Origin: DATBLE01 sp963775695
GTDB taxonomy: Bacteria; Actinomycetota; Thermoleophilia; Gaiellales; Gaiellaceae
Length of the DNA: 64,000 nucleotides
Direction: 5' to 3'
Assembly: GCA_963775695.1 (NCBI GenBank)
Contig: CAVZJU010000006.1
Coordinates: forward strand, 83,174 to 147,173
Shown here one piece after another: positions 50,739 through 59,591 of this stretch. Position 1 is the stretch's first letter. Each line of letters starts with the position of its first letter. Position numbers and translations under genes: made by a program. The notes below the pieces were generated by a model. That model was not told the DNA's origin and did not search any database. It saw only the letters and a program-made list of their open reading frames with translations.

Positions 50739-50844
50739 GGCCGATCTCCGATAATCGACAGCCACGAACATCAGGCTCTCCCGGACGTCTTCTCGATCAG
50801 ATGCCTTGGCGCAATTCCCCACCCCTCGACTGAAAGGAGATTCG

Positions 50845-52089
50845 ATGCCATCGACGTCAACTCGCCGGTTGGTGCGTGTCGTCGCCGTCCTGGCTGCCGC
50901 CGGGGTTGTGCTCGGCCTGGTCGGTCCGGCGGAGGGCGCGCTTGAAGGGAAGGAGCGGTCGCTGGCGACGGTGACGGTGGACACGCTGCCGATCGCGAAC
51001 GGCCTGCCGCTCGATCTGGGGATCAGCAAGGGCTTCTTCACGAAGCACGGGATCGAGATCAAGAAGGTGACGCTGCAGAGCGGCAACGACATCATCCTCG
51101 CGCTCAACAACTCGAACGGCGACATCGGCTACATCGGCTGGACGCCGGCGTTCATCGCCGCCACGTCGGGGATCGACATCACGACCGCGGCGGCGAGCGA
51201 GGTCGAGGGGACGTCGATCGCCGACAACTGGCAGAACGTGCTGGTGAAGGGGTCGAGCTCGATCCGGACGCCCCAGGACCTGGTCGGCAAGACGGTCGCC
51301 GTCAATGCGCTCAAGGGCGTCGCCGAGGTGGTGATCAGGGGCGCGTTCAAGAAGCTCGGCCTGGATCCGCAGTCGGTCAAGCTGGTGGCGATCCCGTTCC
51401 CGGCGATGCGCACGGCGCTCGCGAACGGCCAGGTCGACGCCATCCACACCCCGGAGCCGTTCATGTCGCAGGCGCTGAACCAGGACGGGGCACGGATCGT
51501 GATGGCGCCGGGGCCGGTGATCATGCCCTACCTGCCGAACGGGGTGTACGTCGCCCGAGGCGCCTGGGCGAGGGAGAACCCCACCCTGGCGAGGAACTTC
51601 AGGCTTGCGATCAACGAAGCACTCGTCTACTCGCAAGGCCATCCGGCGGAGATCCGGGCGCTGCTGCCGGCGGCGATACGCGACATCCGGCTGCCGGTGT
51701 GGAGTCCGGTGCTCGACCGCAAGAAGCTGCTCCAGCTGGCGCAGCTGGCGAAGCAGTTCGGGGTGATCAGCAGGCTGCCGGATCTGACCAAGCTGGTGCC
51801 GGGCTCGATCGCGAGCGGCGTGATCCTGAAGGGCGACGTCGGCGCCTCGACGATCTCGCTCAGGCTCGACCGGCAGGGGGTGAAGACGCTGGCGGCGGGG
51901 ACGGACACGGTTGCCGTCTCCGACCGGTCGGGGAAGCAGAACTTCCACCTCAAGGGGCCGGGGGTGGACAAGAAGACCGCCGTGAAGGGCGCGGTGAAGA
52001 TCACCTGGACGGTCGTCTTCCGGAAGGGGACGTACCGGTACTACTCGGACACGAACCCGAAGCTGAAGGGCTCCTTCACCGTCGGCTAG
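50845..52089 (+). CDS. ABC substrate-binding protein with cupredoxin-like C-terminal domain (copy 1)
   Basis: This protein of about 414 residues starts at an ATG with GAAAGGAG 5 bases upstream. The signal peptide is VVAVLAAAGVVLGLVGPAEG. An NMT1/TauA-type binding domain covers about 45-320 (LPIANGLPLDLGISKGFFTKHGIEIKKV, GDIGYIGWTPAFIAATSGIDI, ALANGQVDAIHTPEPF). An extra domain of about 90 residues has SDRSGKQNFHLKGPGVDK, ITWTVVFRKGTYRYYSDTNPKLKGSF. This matches actinobacterial plastocyanin-like domains, keeps the first His (NFHL), but has Ser/Asn where the Cu-binding Cys/His normally stand. The substrate is probably an aromatic acid, judging by the neighbours. Confidence 0.88.
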   Translation: MPSTSTRRLVRVVAVLAAAGVVLGLVGPAEGALEGKERSLATVTVDTLPIANGLPLDLGISKGFFTKHGIEIKKVTLQSGNDIILALNNSNGDIGYIGWTPAFIAATSGIDITTAAASEVEGTSIADNWQNVLVKGSSSIRTPQDLVGKTVAVNALKGVAEVVIRGAFKKLGLDPQSVKLVAIPFPAMRTALANGQVDAIHTPEPFMSQALNQDGARIVMAPGPVIMPYLPNGVYVARGAWARENPTLARNFRLAINEALVYSQGHPAEIRALLPAAIRDIRLPVWSPVLDRKKLLQLAQLAKQFGVISRLPDLTKLVPGSIASGVILKGDVGASTISLRLDRQGVKTLAAGTDTVAVSDRSGKQNFHLKGPGVDKKTAVKGAVKITWTVVFRKGTYRYYSDTNPKLKGSFTVG

Positions 52090-53532
52090 CTTCGACGCTC
52101 CGCCACGACCGGGCGGGGGCCGTCAGCAGTGCCCCCGCCCCGCGAATCGCGCCGGACCCGGCCGCGCGCCGAGTGACGTTGCTGTTCCACTCGAGTAGGA
52201 CACGCGTGTAGTAATTCAACACTCGAAGCTCCATAATCGCTCCGCACTCAACTTCCAGGCATTTCGACAGGCCTGCAATGGTCGGGGAGGTTCGGGATGA
52301 CACGAGGCAAGAAGCGATCTCTCACGTTGGCAGCGCTCGCCGTGATCGGGGCCGTGCTCGTCCTCGTCGGATCGGCGACCGGAGCACCGACGGGCAAAGC
52401 GCGGTCGCTGGCGACGGTGACGGTGGACACGCTGCCGATCGCGAACGGCCTGCCGCTCGATCTGGGGATCAGCAAGGGCTTCTTCACGAAGCACGGGATC
52501 GAGATCAAGAAGGTGACGCTGCAGAGCGGCAACGACATCATCCTCGCGCTCGCCAACTCGAACGGCGACATCGGCTACGTCGGTTGGACGCCGGCGTTCA
52601 TCGCCGCCACGTCGGGGATCGACATCACGACCGCGGCGGCGAGCGAGGTCGAGGGGACGTCGATCGCCGACAACTGGCAGAACATCCTGGTGAAGGGGTC
52701 GAGCTCGATCCGGACGCCCCAGGACCTGGTCGGCAAGTCGATCGCCGTCAATGCGCTCAAGGGCGTCGGCGAAGTGGTGATCAGGGGCGCGTTCAAGAAG
52801 CTCGGCCTGGATCCGCAGTCGGCCAAGCTGGTGGCGATCCCGTTCCCGGCGATGCGCACGGCGCTCGCGAACGGCCAGGTCGACGCCATCTGGACGCCCG
52901 AGCCCTTCCTGTCCCAGGCGCTGAACCAGGACGGGGCGCGGATCGTGATGGCGCCCGGGCCGGTGATCATGCCGTACCTACCGAACGGGGTGTACGTGGC
53001 GCGTACGTCGTGGAGCAAGGACAACGCGGCGCTCGCGACCCAGTTCCGGCTCGCCCTGAACGAGTCGCTCATCTACGCGCAGAGTCATCCGGCGGAGATC
53101 CGGGCGCTGCTGCCGGCGGCGATACGCGACATCCGGCTGCCGGTGTGGAGTCCGGTGCTCGACCGCAAGAAGCTGCTCCAGCTGGCGCAGCTGGCGAAGC
53201 AGTTCGGGGTGATCAGCAGGCTGCCGGATCTGACCAAGCTGGTGCCGGGCTCGATCGCGAGCGGCGTGATCCTGAAGGGCGACGTCGGCGCCTCGACGAT
53301 CTCGCTCAGGCTCGACCGGCAGGGGGTGAAGACGCTGGCGGCGGGGACGGACACGGTTGCCGTCTCCGACCGGTCGGGGAAGCAGAACTTCCACCTCAAG
53401 GGGCCGGGGGTGGACAAGAAGACCGCCGTGAAGGGCGCGGTGAAGATCACCTGGACGGTCGTCTTCCGGAAGGGGACGTACCGGTACTACTCGGACACGA
53501 ACCCGAAGCTGAAGGGCTCCTTCACCGTCGGC
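50955..53532 (+). repeat. 1.13-kb tandem duplication of the binding-protein gene
   Basis: 50955-52086 and 52401-53532 align without a single net gap (constant offset 1446) and are nearly identical. The two signal-peptide regions and the 5' leaders are unrelated, so the break lies exactly at the start of the mature protein. Confidence 0.9.
52111..52140 (+). terminator. Hairpin after binding-protein copy 1
   Basis: GGGCGGGGGC, 10-base loop, GCCCCCGCCC, 22 bases past the stop. It could cut or attenuate transcription into copy 2. Confidence 0.65.
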
Positions 53533-53535
53533 TGA
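52297..53535 (+). CDS. ABC substrate-binding protein with cupredoxin-like C-terminal domain (copy 2)
   Basis: This 412-residue near-copy of the previous gene has a different signal peptide (LAALAVIGAVLVLVGSATG) and a few clustered changes: IWTPEPFLS for IHTPEPFMS, and RTSWSKDNAALATQFRLALNESLIY for the corresponding stretch of copy 1. The binding pocket may therefore differ, while the C-terminal extra domain is identical. GGGGAGG 6 bases before the ATG gives it its own ribosome binding site, and the 207-base gap can hold its own promoter. The system thus has one membrane core and two receptors. Confidence 0.9.
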   Translation: MTRGKKRSLTLAALAVIGAVLVLVGSATGAPTGKARSLATVTVDTLPIANGLPLDLGISKGFFTKHGIEIKKVTLQSGNDIILALANSNGDIGYVGWTPAFIAATSGIDITTAAASEVEGTSIADNWQNILVKGSSSIRTPQDLVGKSIAVNALKGVGEVVIRGAFKKLGLDPQSAKLVAIPFPAMRTALANGQVDAIWTPEPFLSQALNQDGARIVMAPGPVIMPYLPNGVYVARTSWSKDNAALATQFRLALNESLIYAQSHPAEIRALLPAAIRDIRLPVWSPVLDRKKLLQLAQLAKQFGVISRLPDLTKLVPGSIASGVILKGDVGASTISLRLDRQGVKTLAAGTDTVAVSDRSGKQNFHLKGPGVDKKTAVKGAVKITWTVVFRKGTYRYYSDTNPKLKGSFTVG

Positions 53536-53543
53536 CGAGCACC

Positions 53544-53575
53544 GCCGGGTGCGGGGCGTCGACCTCGCACCCGGC
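53544..53575. terminator. Bidirectional hairpin between ABC and IclR genes
   Basis: GCCGGGTGCG, 12-base loop, CGCACCCGGC, lying between two convergent stops. Confidence 0.65.
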
Positions 53576-53579
53576 GCCG

Positions 53580-54397
53580 TCAATGCGAGGGGCTGCGATA
53601 ACCGAGCCGCGCCGAGATCTCGCTCGCGCAGCGGGTGAGCGCGGGGCCGAGCCGCACGATCAGGTCGTCGAGCGAGACCATCGTGCGGTGCACGGCGAGG
53701 TTGATCGCGGCGGCGACGCCGCCGGACGCTCCGCGGATCGGGAACGGCGATCGAGCGGAGGCCGTAGGCGAGCTCCTCGTCGTTGACGGCGATCCCGGTG
53801 GCGCGCACGCGCTCGAGGTCCTCGAGCAGGGCCTGGCGGCTGGTGCGCGTGTTCGGGCCGAGCTGGCTGAACTGGACGCTGCTCGACCGCGGCCTCCAGC
53901 TCCTCGTCGGGCAGGAAGGCGAGCATCGCCTTGCCCATCGACGTGCAGTACGCCGGCAGCCGCGAGCCGACATGCAGGTTGAGGTCGATCTCGCGCTGGC
54001 CGCGCCGCGCGCTGCGGCAGCGCTCGATGTACACGATGTCGGCGCCGTCGAGGATCGCCATGTTCACGGTGTGGCCGGTCTCGTCGCTGAGCCGCTGGAG
54101 GTGCGGCGCCGAGATCTCGCGCAGCTCCATCGAGTTGATCGCCGAGAAGCCGAGGTCGACGACGCGCGGGCCGAGCCGGTACTTCTTCGTCAGCCCGTCC
54201 TGCTGGAGGTAGCCGAGGGCGGCGAGCGTCGCGATGTAGCGGTGGGTCGTGCTGCGGTTCAGTCCGACCTCGCGCGCGAGCTCGCTGACGCCGAGCAACG
54301 GCCGGACGGACGTGAACGACGAGAGGATCGCCAGTCCCCGCTCGAGCGACTGCGAGTGGGCCCGTCTGCCTGCTCTGACCTGTTCCTGCTGCTGCAT
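53580..54397 (-). CDS. IclR-family regulator (PcaU/PobR-like), frameshifted
   Basis: The N-terminal winged helix (SLERGLAILSSFTSVRPLLGVSELAREVGLNRSTTHRYIATLAALGYL) and ligand domain (HTVNMAILDGADIVYIERC, LPAYCTSMGKAMLA) are in one frame to about 53880. NTRTSRQALLEDLERVRATGIAVNDEELAYGLRSIA continues in a second frame to about 53745, and SGGVAAAINLAVHRTMVSLDDLI in a third to the stop at 53580. Rejoined, it is a normal IclR protein of about 270 residues. It is divergent from the protocatechuate cluster, so it probably controls that cluster. The indels are likely base-calling errors. Confidence 0.78.
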
Positions 54398-54412
54398 CGC
54401 CCCTGGTGTTCT

Positions 54413-54436
54413 AATACTTGGGAAGGTGTATTGACA
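54413..54436. promoter_or_regulatory. Candidate IclR operator overlapping pca promoter
   Basis: AATAC, 10 bases, GTATT (54413-54432) overlaps a TTGACA -35 hexamer at 54431-54436 for the rightward operon. An IclR protein bound here could touch both divergent promoters. Confidence 0.45.
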
Positions 54437-54472
54437 AGTGGACAATCGGAACCGTAGCGTCAGCTAGCGCGC

Positions 54473-55317
54473 ATGGCTGCGATCGTCCCGCTCACCGACG
54501 CGGTCGCCGAGCACGTCCACGACGGCGACGTCGTCGCGCTCGAGGGCTTCACGCACCTGATTCCACACGCCGCCGGGCACGAGCTGATCCGGCAGGAACG
54601 GCGCGATCTGACGCTGATCCGGATGACGCCGGACATCGTCTACGACCAGCTGATCGGCATGGGCTGCGCGCGCAAGACTCGTGTTCTCGTGGGGCGGAAA
54701 CCCCGGCGTCGGCTCCCTCCACCGGTTCCGGGACGCGGTCGAGCACGGCTGGCCGTCGCCGCTCGAGCTCGAGGAGCACTCCCACGCCGGCATGGCTGCC
54801 GCCTACGCCGCGGGCGCGGCCGATCTGCCCGTTCGGCGTCCTGCGCGGCTACCACGGACGGCGGCCTGCCGGCCCGGACGCGGGTCGAGCGGGTGACGTG
54901 CCCGTTCACGGGCGAGGAGCTCGCGGCCGTCCCGGCGCACCGGCCCACGGTCGGGATCGTCCACGCGCAGCAGGCGGACCGGCGCGGGAACGTCCAGCTC
55001 TGGGGGATCACGGGGGTCTCGAAGGAGGCGGTCCTCGCCTCCCCCGCGCGATCGTCACCGTCGAGGAGATCGTCGACGAGCTCGAGCTGCGGCCCGGCGG
55101 CGTCGTCCTGCCGTGGTGGGTGATCGACGCCGTCTCCGTCGCGCCCTACGGCGCCCACCCCTCCTACGCGCACGGCTACTACGAGCGCGACAACGACTTC
55201 TACATCGCCTGGGACGAGATCAGCCGCGACCGTGACACGTTCCTCGCGTGGATGCAGCGGCACGTGCTCGAGTACGGCGGAGTACCGGGCGCGTCTGGGA
55301 GAGCCGGTCCGGCATGA
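54473..55317 (+). CDS. pcaI/catI-like: 3-oxoadipate/glutaconate CoA-transferase subunit A, frameshifted
   Basis: The start is ALxDAVAEHVHDGDVVALEGFTHLIPHAAGHEL (class I CoA-transferase). After a frame change near 54680 comes LVFSWGGNPGVGSLHRFRDAVEHGWP. LPFGVLRGYHG near 54835 and VERVTCPFTGEELAAVPA, VGIVHAQQADRRGNVQLWG return to the first frame. After about 55040, VTVEEIVDELELRPGGVVLPWWVIDAVSVAPYGAHPS runs to 55317. Four small indels interrupt an otherwise full-length protein of about 280 residues. Its role is activation of 3-oxoadipate with succinyl-CoA at the end of the beta-ketoadipate pathway. Confidence 0.78.
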
Positions 55318-55338
55318 CCGGGCGGGTCGTGATCAGAA

Positions 55339-55413
55339 GGGACAGGCTTCAGCCTGTCCCCGGGCCTTGCGGTCGCACTCGCGAAAGGCAGGGGTCAGGC
55401 TGAAGCCTGACCC
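55339..55413. repeat. Pair of REP-like palindromes
   Basis: GGGACAGGCT-TC-AGCCTGTCCC (55339-55360) and GGGTCAGGCT-GA-AGCCTGACCC (55392-55413) are two 22-bp perfect palindromes differing at one symmetrical pair and in the centre. They sit between the two CoA-transferase subunits. Confidence 0.85.
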
Positions 55414-55431
55414 TCCGGTCGAAGCGGCGTG

Positions 55432-56145
55432 ATGAGCGCCACGGCCACCTACACCGCCGACGAGATGATGGCGGTCGCCGCGGCACGGCGGCTGACCGAC
55501 GAGAACGTCTGCTTCGTGGGGATCGGCCTGCCCAGCGTCGCCGCCAACCTCGCGCGGCACACGCACGCGCCGGGCTGCACGCTGATCTACGAGAGCGGGA
55601 CGATCGGGGCGAAGCCGGTGGAGCTGCCGCTCTCGATCGGGGACGGCGAGCTGGCCGACACCGCGGACGCGGTCGTCTCGGTGCCGGAGATCTTCAGCTA
55701 CTGGCTCCAGAGCGGCCGGATCGACGTCGGCTTCCTCGGCGCCGCCCAGATCGACCGGCACGGCAACCTGAACAGCACCGTGATCGGGAGCTACGACCAG
55801 CCGGCCGTGCGGCTGCCGGGCGGCGGCGGCGCACCGGAGATCGCGCTCGGCGTCGAGCAGGTCTTCGTCATGCTGCGCCACACGCCGCGCGCGTTCGTCG
55901 AGCGGCTCGACTTCACCACCAGCCTCGGGGACAACCTGCGGGTGGTGATCACCGACCTCGGCATCCTCGAGCGACGCGACGGCGAGCTGACGCTCGTCTC
56001 CGTCCATCCCGGCGTCGCCGCCGGGGACGTGGACGCGGCGACCGGGTGGGAGCTCCAGGTCGCGGACGACGTCGGCGAGACCGAGCCGCCGACGGACGAG
56101 GAGCTCTCCGCCCTCCGGGCCTTGAAGACGAAAGGACACGATTGA
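55432..56145 (+). CDS. pcaJ/catJ-like: 3-oxoadipate/glutaconate CoA-transferase subunit B
   Basis: This 237-residue class I CoA-transferase beta subunit has ENVCFVGIGLPSVAANLARHTHAPG, LIYESGTIGAKPVELPLSIGD (the ESG-type catalytic Glu) and GFLGAAQIDRHGNLNSTVIG. It partners subunit A just upstream, though separated by a REP-like spacer of 114 bases. Its stop shares a base with the pcaH start (TGATG). A GTG at 55429 is an alternative start. Confidence 0.88.
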   Translation: MSATATYTADEMMAVAAARRLTDENVCFVGIGLPSVAANLARHTHAPGCTLIYESGTIGAKPVELPLSIGDGELADTADAVVSVPEIFSYWLQSGRIDVGFLGAAQIDRHGNLNSTVIGSYDQPAVRLPGGGGAPEIALGVEQVFVMLRHTPRAFVERLDFTTSLGDNLRVVITDLGILERRDGELTLVSVHPGVAAGDVDAATGWELQVADDVGETEPPTDEELSALRALKTKGHD

Positions 56146-56897
56146 TGGCGCAGCTGGAAGCGGACAGGACGAGTCGATCCCCGATGCAGTCGCTCCCGAG
56201 GCGATCCCCGAGACGGCGGGGCCGGAGGTCCAGGTCGACTACCCCGGCTACCGCTCGACGCGCTGGCGGGTTGCGCGAGCGGCCGCTCGTCACGCTGCCG
56301 GAGGAGTTCCACGCACTGGACGGGCCGGTCTTCGGCGAGGACGCGATCGGCGAGTTCGACAACGACCTCACCCGTCAGCATCAGGGCGAGCCGATCGGCG
56401 AGCGGATCATCGTCACCGGGCGGGTGCTCGACGAGGACGGCCGGGCGATCCGCGGCACGCTGGTCGAGATCTGGCAGGCGAACGCCGGCGGACGCTACCG
56501 CCACGAGGTCGACCAGCACCCGGCGCCACTCGACCCGAACTTCTCCGGCGCGGGCCGCTGTCTGACCGACTCGGACGGCCGCTACCGCTTCGTGACGATC
56601 AAGCCGGGCTCGTACCCCTGGGGCAACCACGAGAACGCATGGCGCCCGCAGCACATCCACTTCTCGGTCTTCGGCAGGCAGTTCACCCAGCGGCTCGTCA
56701 CCCAGATGTACTTCCCCGGCGACCCGCTGATGGAGTACGACCCGATCGCCACCTCCGTGCGCGACCCGAAGGCACGGGCGCTGCTGGTCGCACGCTTCGA
56801 CCTGGCCACCACGCAGCCGGAGTGGGCGCTCGGCTACCAGTGGGACATCGTCCTCGGCCGCGGCGGCGCGGGCGCGACGCCGCTCGAGAGCTCATGA
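56145..56897 (+). CDS. pcaH: Protocatechuate 3,4-dioxygenase beta subunit (N-terminal frameshift pair)
   Basis: The ring-cleaving Fe(III) intradiol dioxygenase core spans about residues 60-250: GPVFGEDAIGEFDNDLT, IIVTGRVLDEDGRAIRGTLVEIWQANAGGRYRH (first Tyr ligand), IKPGSYPWGN (second Tyr) and WRPQHIHFSVFG (two His ligands). Between about 56170 and 56260 the natural N-terminus lies in another frame (IPDAVAPEAIPETAGPEV, VDYPGYRST), so two compensating indels are present. The stop overlaps the pcaG start by 4 bases. Confidence 0.88.
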   Translation: MAQLEADRTSRSPMQSLPRRSPRRRGRRSRSTTPATARRAGGLRERPLVTLPEEFHALDGPVFGEDAIGEFDNDLTRQHQGEPIGERIIVTGRVLDEDGRAIRGTLVEIWQANAGGRYRHEVDQHPAPLDPNFSGAGRCLTDSDGRYRFVTIKPGSYPWGNHENAWRPQHIHFSVFGRQFTQRLVTQMYFPGDPLMEYDPIATSVRDPKARALLVARFDLATTQPEWALGYQWDIVLGRGGAGATPLESS

Positions 56898-57403
56898 GAG
56901 ACGAAGCCGAAGGCGTCACGCTCCAGCGGACTCCCTCGCAGACGGTCGGGCCGTTCTACTCGATCGGCCTGTCCCGCGACCCGCAGAACGAGCTCGCCGA
57001 CCCCCGTGACCCGACGGCGGTGCGCCTGATCGGCGCGCTCGTCGACGGGCAGGGGGCACCGATCCCCGACGGGATGGTCGAGCTCTGGGATCCCGTGGGC
57101 AGGCGCTGGGGGCGGAGCGGCACCGACTCCGAGGGACGCTTCTCGTTCGTGGTCACCAAGCCCGAGCCGTTGCCGGGCGAGGCGCCGCGTTTCGACGCGT
57201 TCGTGTTCGCGCGCGGGCTGCTCAAGCACGAGCTCACGCGCATCTACTTCCCGGACGAGACGGAGACGAACGCGGCCGACCCGGTGTGGTCGGCCCTCGA
57301 CGAGGAGAGCCGCGCGACGCTCGTCGCGGAGGCGGAAAACGGCGCGTTGCGCTTCGATATCCGCATGCAGGGCGACCGCCACTCCGTCTTCTTCGCGCAT
57401 TGA
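56894..57403 (+). CDS. pcaG: Protocatechuate 3,4-dioxygenase alpha subunit
   Basis: This 169-residue protein begins with the TPSQTVGPFYSIGL signature. It has the intradiol fold with VRLIGALVDGQGAPIPDGMVELWDP and DAFVFARGLLKHELTRIYFPDE, and the alpha subunit lacks the iron ligands as expected. It overlaps both pcaH and pcaB by 4 bases, fitting the fixed HG subunit stoichiometry. Confidence 0.93.
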   Translation: MRDEAEGVTLQRTPSQTVGPFYSIGLSRDPQNELADPRDPTAVRLIGALVDGQGAPIPDGMVELWDPVGRRWGRSGTDSEGRFSFVVTKPEPLPGEAPRFDAFVFARGLLKHELTRIYFPDETETNAADPVWSALDEESRATLVAEAENGALRFDIRMQGDRHSVFFAH

Positions 57404-58458
57404 CGACCTTCGAGGCGCTGTACGTGCCGGCGCCGCTGCGCGAGGCGGTGTCCGACCAGGCGTGGCTGACGGCGATGCTCGAGGCCGAGGCGGCGCTCGC
57501 GAAGGTGACGGGCGTCCAGGTCGACGAAGATGTCTTCCGGCCGGAGGGGTACGACATCGTGGCGTTCTGCGAGGAGGGTCGCGCCGACGCAAGCCCCGTG
57601 GTGCCGCTCGCGCGGGCGCTGCGGGAGCGGGCTCCCGGCGCGCACGGCCCGGCGACGAGCCAGGACATCCTCGACACCGCGGCGATGCTCGTCGCGCGCA
57701 GCGGCCGCTCGCTCGTGCTTGCCGAGCTCGACGGAGCCGCCGCAGCCGCGGCCGCACTGGCAGAGGCGCACCGCTCGACGGTGATGGCCGGCCGGACGCT
57801 GCTCCAGCGGGCGCGGCCGACCACCTTCGGACTGAGGGCGGCCGGCTGGCTGGTGGCGCTCGTCGAAGCGCGGAAGCGCCTGGTGGACGCCCGTCTGCCG
57901 GCCCAGCTGGGCGGGCCGGCGGGAACGCTCGACCCGGAGCTCGCGTCGCGGTTTGCGTCCGAGCTGGGGCTGGAGGAGCCGGTGGTGCCGTGGCATTCCG
58001 ACCGGGGGCCGATCGCGGAGCTGGCGGGGGCGCTCGAGGCCACGGCCGCGGCGTGCGGGAAGGTGGGGCTCGACGTCGTGCTGCTGGCCGAGAACGAGAT
58101 CGGCGAGGTGTCGGAGGCGAACGCCGGCGGCTCCTCATCGATGCCCCACAAGCAGAACCCGGCCTCGGCCGTCCTGGCGCGCGCCTGCGCACGGCTCGTC
58201 CACGCGAATGCGTCGCTGCTCACCAGGGGGGAGCACGAGCTCGAGCGGGCCGCAGGCTCGTGGCAGGCCGAGTGGCCGGCGCTCTCGGCCGCGCTCGCAT
58301 TCGCCGGCGGGTCTGCGGCGGCCGCGCGGCGCTCGCTGGAGGGGCTCCGGGTCCACGCGGACCGTATGAGCGAGAACGCACGTGAGCTCGGCGATGACGT
58401 CGGCGCCGCCGAAGCGCTCGTCGACCGTGTGCTCGCCCGCTACCGGGAGCAGGAGTGA
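57400..58458 (+). CDS. pcaB: 3-carboxy-cis,cis-muconate cycloisomerase
   Basis: This 352-residue member of the fumarase/aspartase superfamily has the signature GGSSSMPHKQNP near residue 248, with SQDILDTAAMLVAR near 88 and VVPWHSDRG near 200. It is shorter than the 400-450-residue gammaproteobacterial forms, which is common in actinobacteria. The TTG start overlaps the pcaG stop (TTGA). It lactonises the pcaHG product. Confidence 0.9.
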   Translation: MTTFEALYVPAPLREAVSDQAWLTAMLEAEAALAKVTGVQVDEDVFRPEGYDIVAFCEEGRADASPVVPLARALRERAPGAHGPATSQDILDTAAMLVARSGRSLVLAELDGAAAAAAALAEAHRSTVMAGRTLLQRARPTTFGLRAAGWLVALVEARKRLVDARLPAQLGGPAGTLDPELASRFASELGLEEPVVPWHSDRGPIAELAGALEATAAACGKVGLDVVLLAENEIGEVSEANAGGSSSMPHKQNPASAVLARACARLVHANASLLTRGEHELERAAGSWQAEWPALSAALAFAGGSAAAARRSLEGLRVHADRMSENARELGDDVGAAEALVDRVLARYREQE

Positions 58459-59214
58459 GCGCGCTCCACCATCACTTCGACGGGCCTGAAGATGCGCCGG
58501 TCCTCGTTCTGCTCGAACTCGATCGGAACGACGCTCGAGCTCTGGGACCCGCAGGTTCCCCTGCTAGCCGGACCGTTTCGCATGCTGCGCTATGACCAGC
58601 TCGGGCACGGCCGCTCGGAGCGCCGTCCCGGCCCCTACACGGTCGAGCTGCTGGGCCGCGAGCTGCTGGCGCTCCTGGACGAGCTCGGCGTGGGGGAGTT
58701 CTCGTTCTGCGGGCTGTCGCTCGGCGGGACGGTCGGAATGTGGCTCGGTGCCAACGCGGGCGATCGCCTCGACCGGCTCGTGCTCGCCGGGACCTCCGCC
58801 TACTTCGGGCCGCCGGAGCGCTGGATCGAGCGGGCCGAGATCGTTCGCGCCGAGGGCATGGAGCCGATCGCGGACGCGACCATGGGCCGCTGGTTCACGC
58901 CGGCGTACGAGGGCACGGCGGTCCAGCGCCAACGGTTCGTGGCCACGCCGCCCGAGGGCTACGCGGCCTGCTGTGAGGCGCTCCGCGACTGGGATTTCCG
59001 CGCCGAACTCGGCTCGGTGTCCGTGCCGACGCTCGTGCTCGTCGGCGCGGATGATCCGGCGACCCCACCGGGTCAGGCACAGCTGATCGCCGACGGGATC
59101 CCCGGAGCCCGCTCGATGGTTATCGCCGACGCGGCGCATTTGCTCAACGTCGAGCAGCCCACGGCCTTCAGTGTCAGTGCTCTGTCCCACCTGACCGGGG
59201 AGGAGTTCGTGTGA
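58455..59214 (+). CDS. pcaD: 3-oxoadipate enol-lactonase, one frameshift
   Basis: This alpha/beta hydrolase has a nucleophile elbow GLSLGGTVGMWLG (Ser), an Asp in LVLVGADDPATPP and a His in IADAAHLLNVEQP. The GTG at 58455 overlaps the pcaB stop and begins MSALHHHFDGPEDAPVLVL. The frame then shifts near 58515 to NSIGTTLELWDPQ and is open to 59214. It is about 252 residues after repair. It hydrolyses the enol-lactone to 3-oxoadipate. Confidence 0.87.
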
Positions 59215-59591
59215 CGGACGATGCCTACGAGCGCGGGATGAAGGTGCGCCGGGAGGTGCTCGGCGACGCGCACGTCGACCGTGCCACCGAGTCTGCGACC
59301 GCATTCACCGCGGACTTCCAGGAGCTGATCACGAAGTACGCGTGGGGCGAGATCTGGTCGCGCCCGGGTCTCGACCGGAGAACGCGCAGCTGCATCACCC
59401 TCGCCGCGCTGGTCGCGCTCGGCCGCGACCACGAGCTGCCGCTGCACGTACGGGCCGCGCTCCGCAACGGCCTGACCCCCGACGAGATCAAGGAGGTGCT
59501 CCTCCACACGGCCGTGTACGCGGGTGTTCCCGCGGCGAACTCGGCGTTCGCGATCGCGCAGCGGGTGCTGGAGGAGGACGGCGCGGCGTGA
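59211..59591 (+). CDS. pcaC: 4-carboxymuconolactone decarboxylase
   Basis: This 126-residue AhpD-like fold protein has RRTRSCITLAALVALGRDHELPLHVRAALRNGLTPDEIKEVLLHTAVYAGVPAAN. It is a free-standing enzyme here, not fused to pcaD as in many actinobacteria (PcaL). It overlaps pcaD and pobA by 4 bases. Confidence 0.92.
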   Translation: MTDDAYERGMKVRREVLGDAHVDRATESATAFTADFQELITKYAWGEIWSRPGLDRRTRSCITLAALVALGRDHELPLHVRAALRNGLTPDEIKEVLLHTAVYAGVPAANSAFAIAQRVLEEDGAA

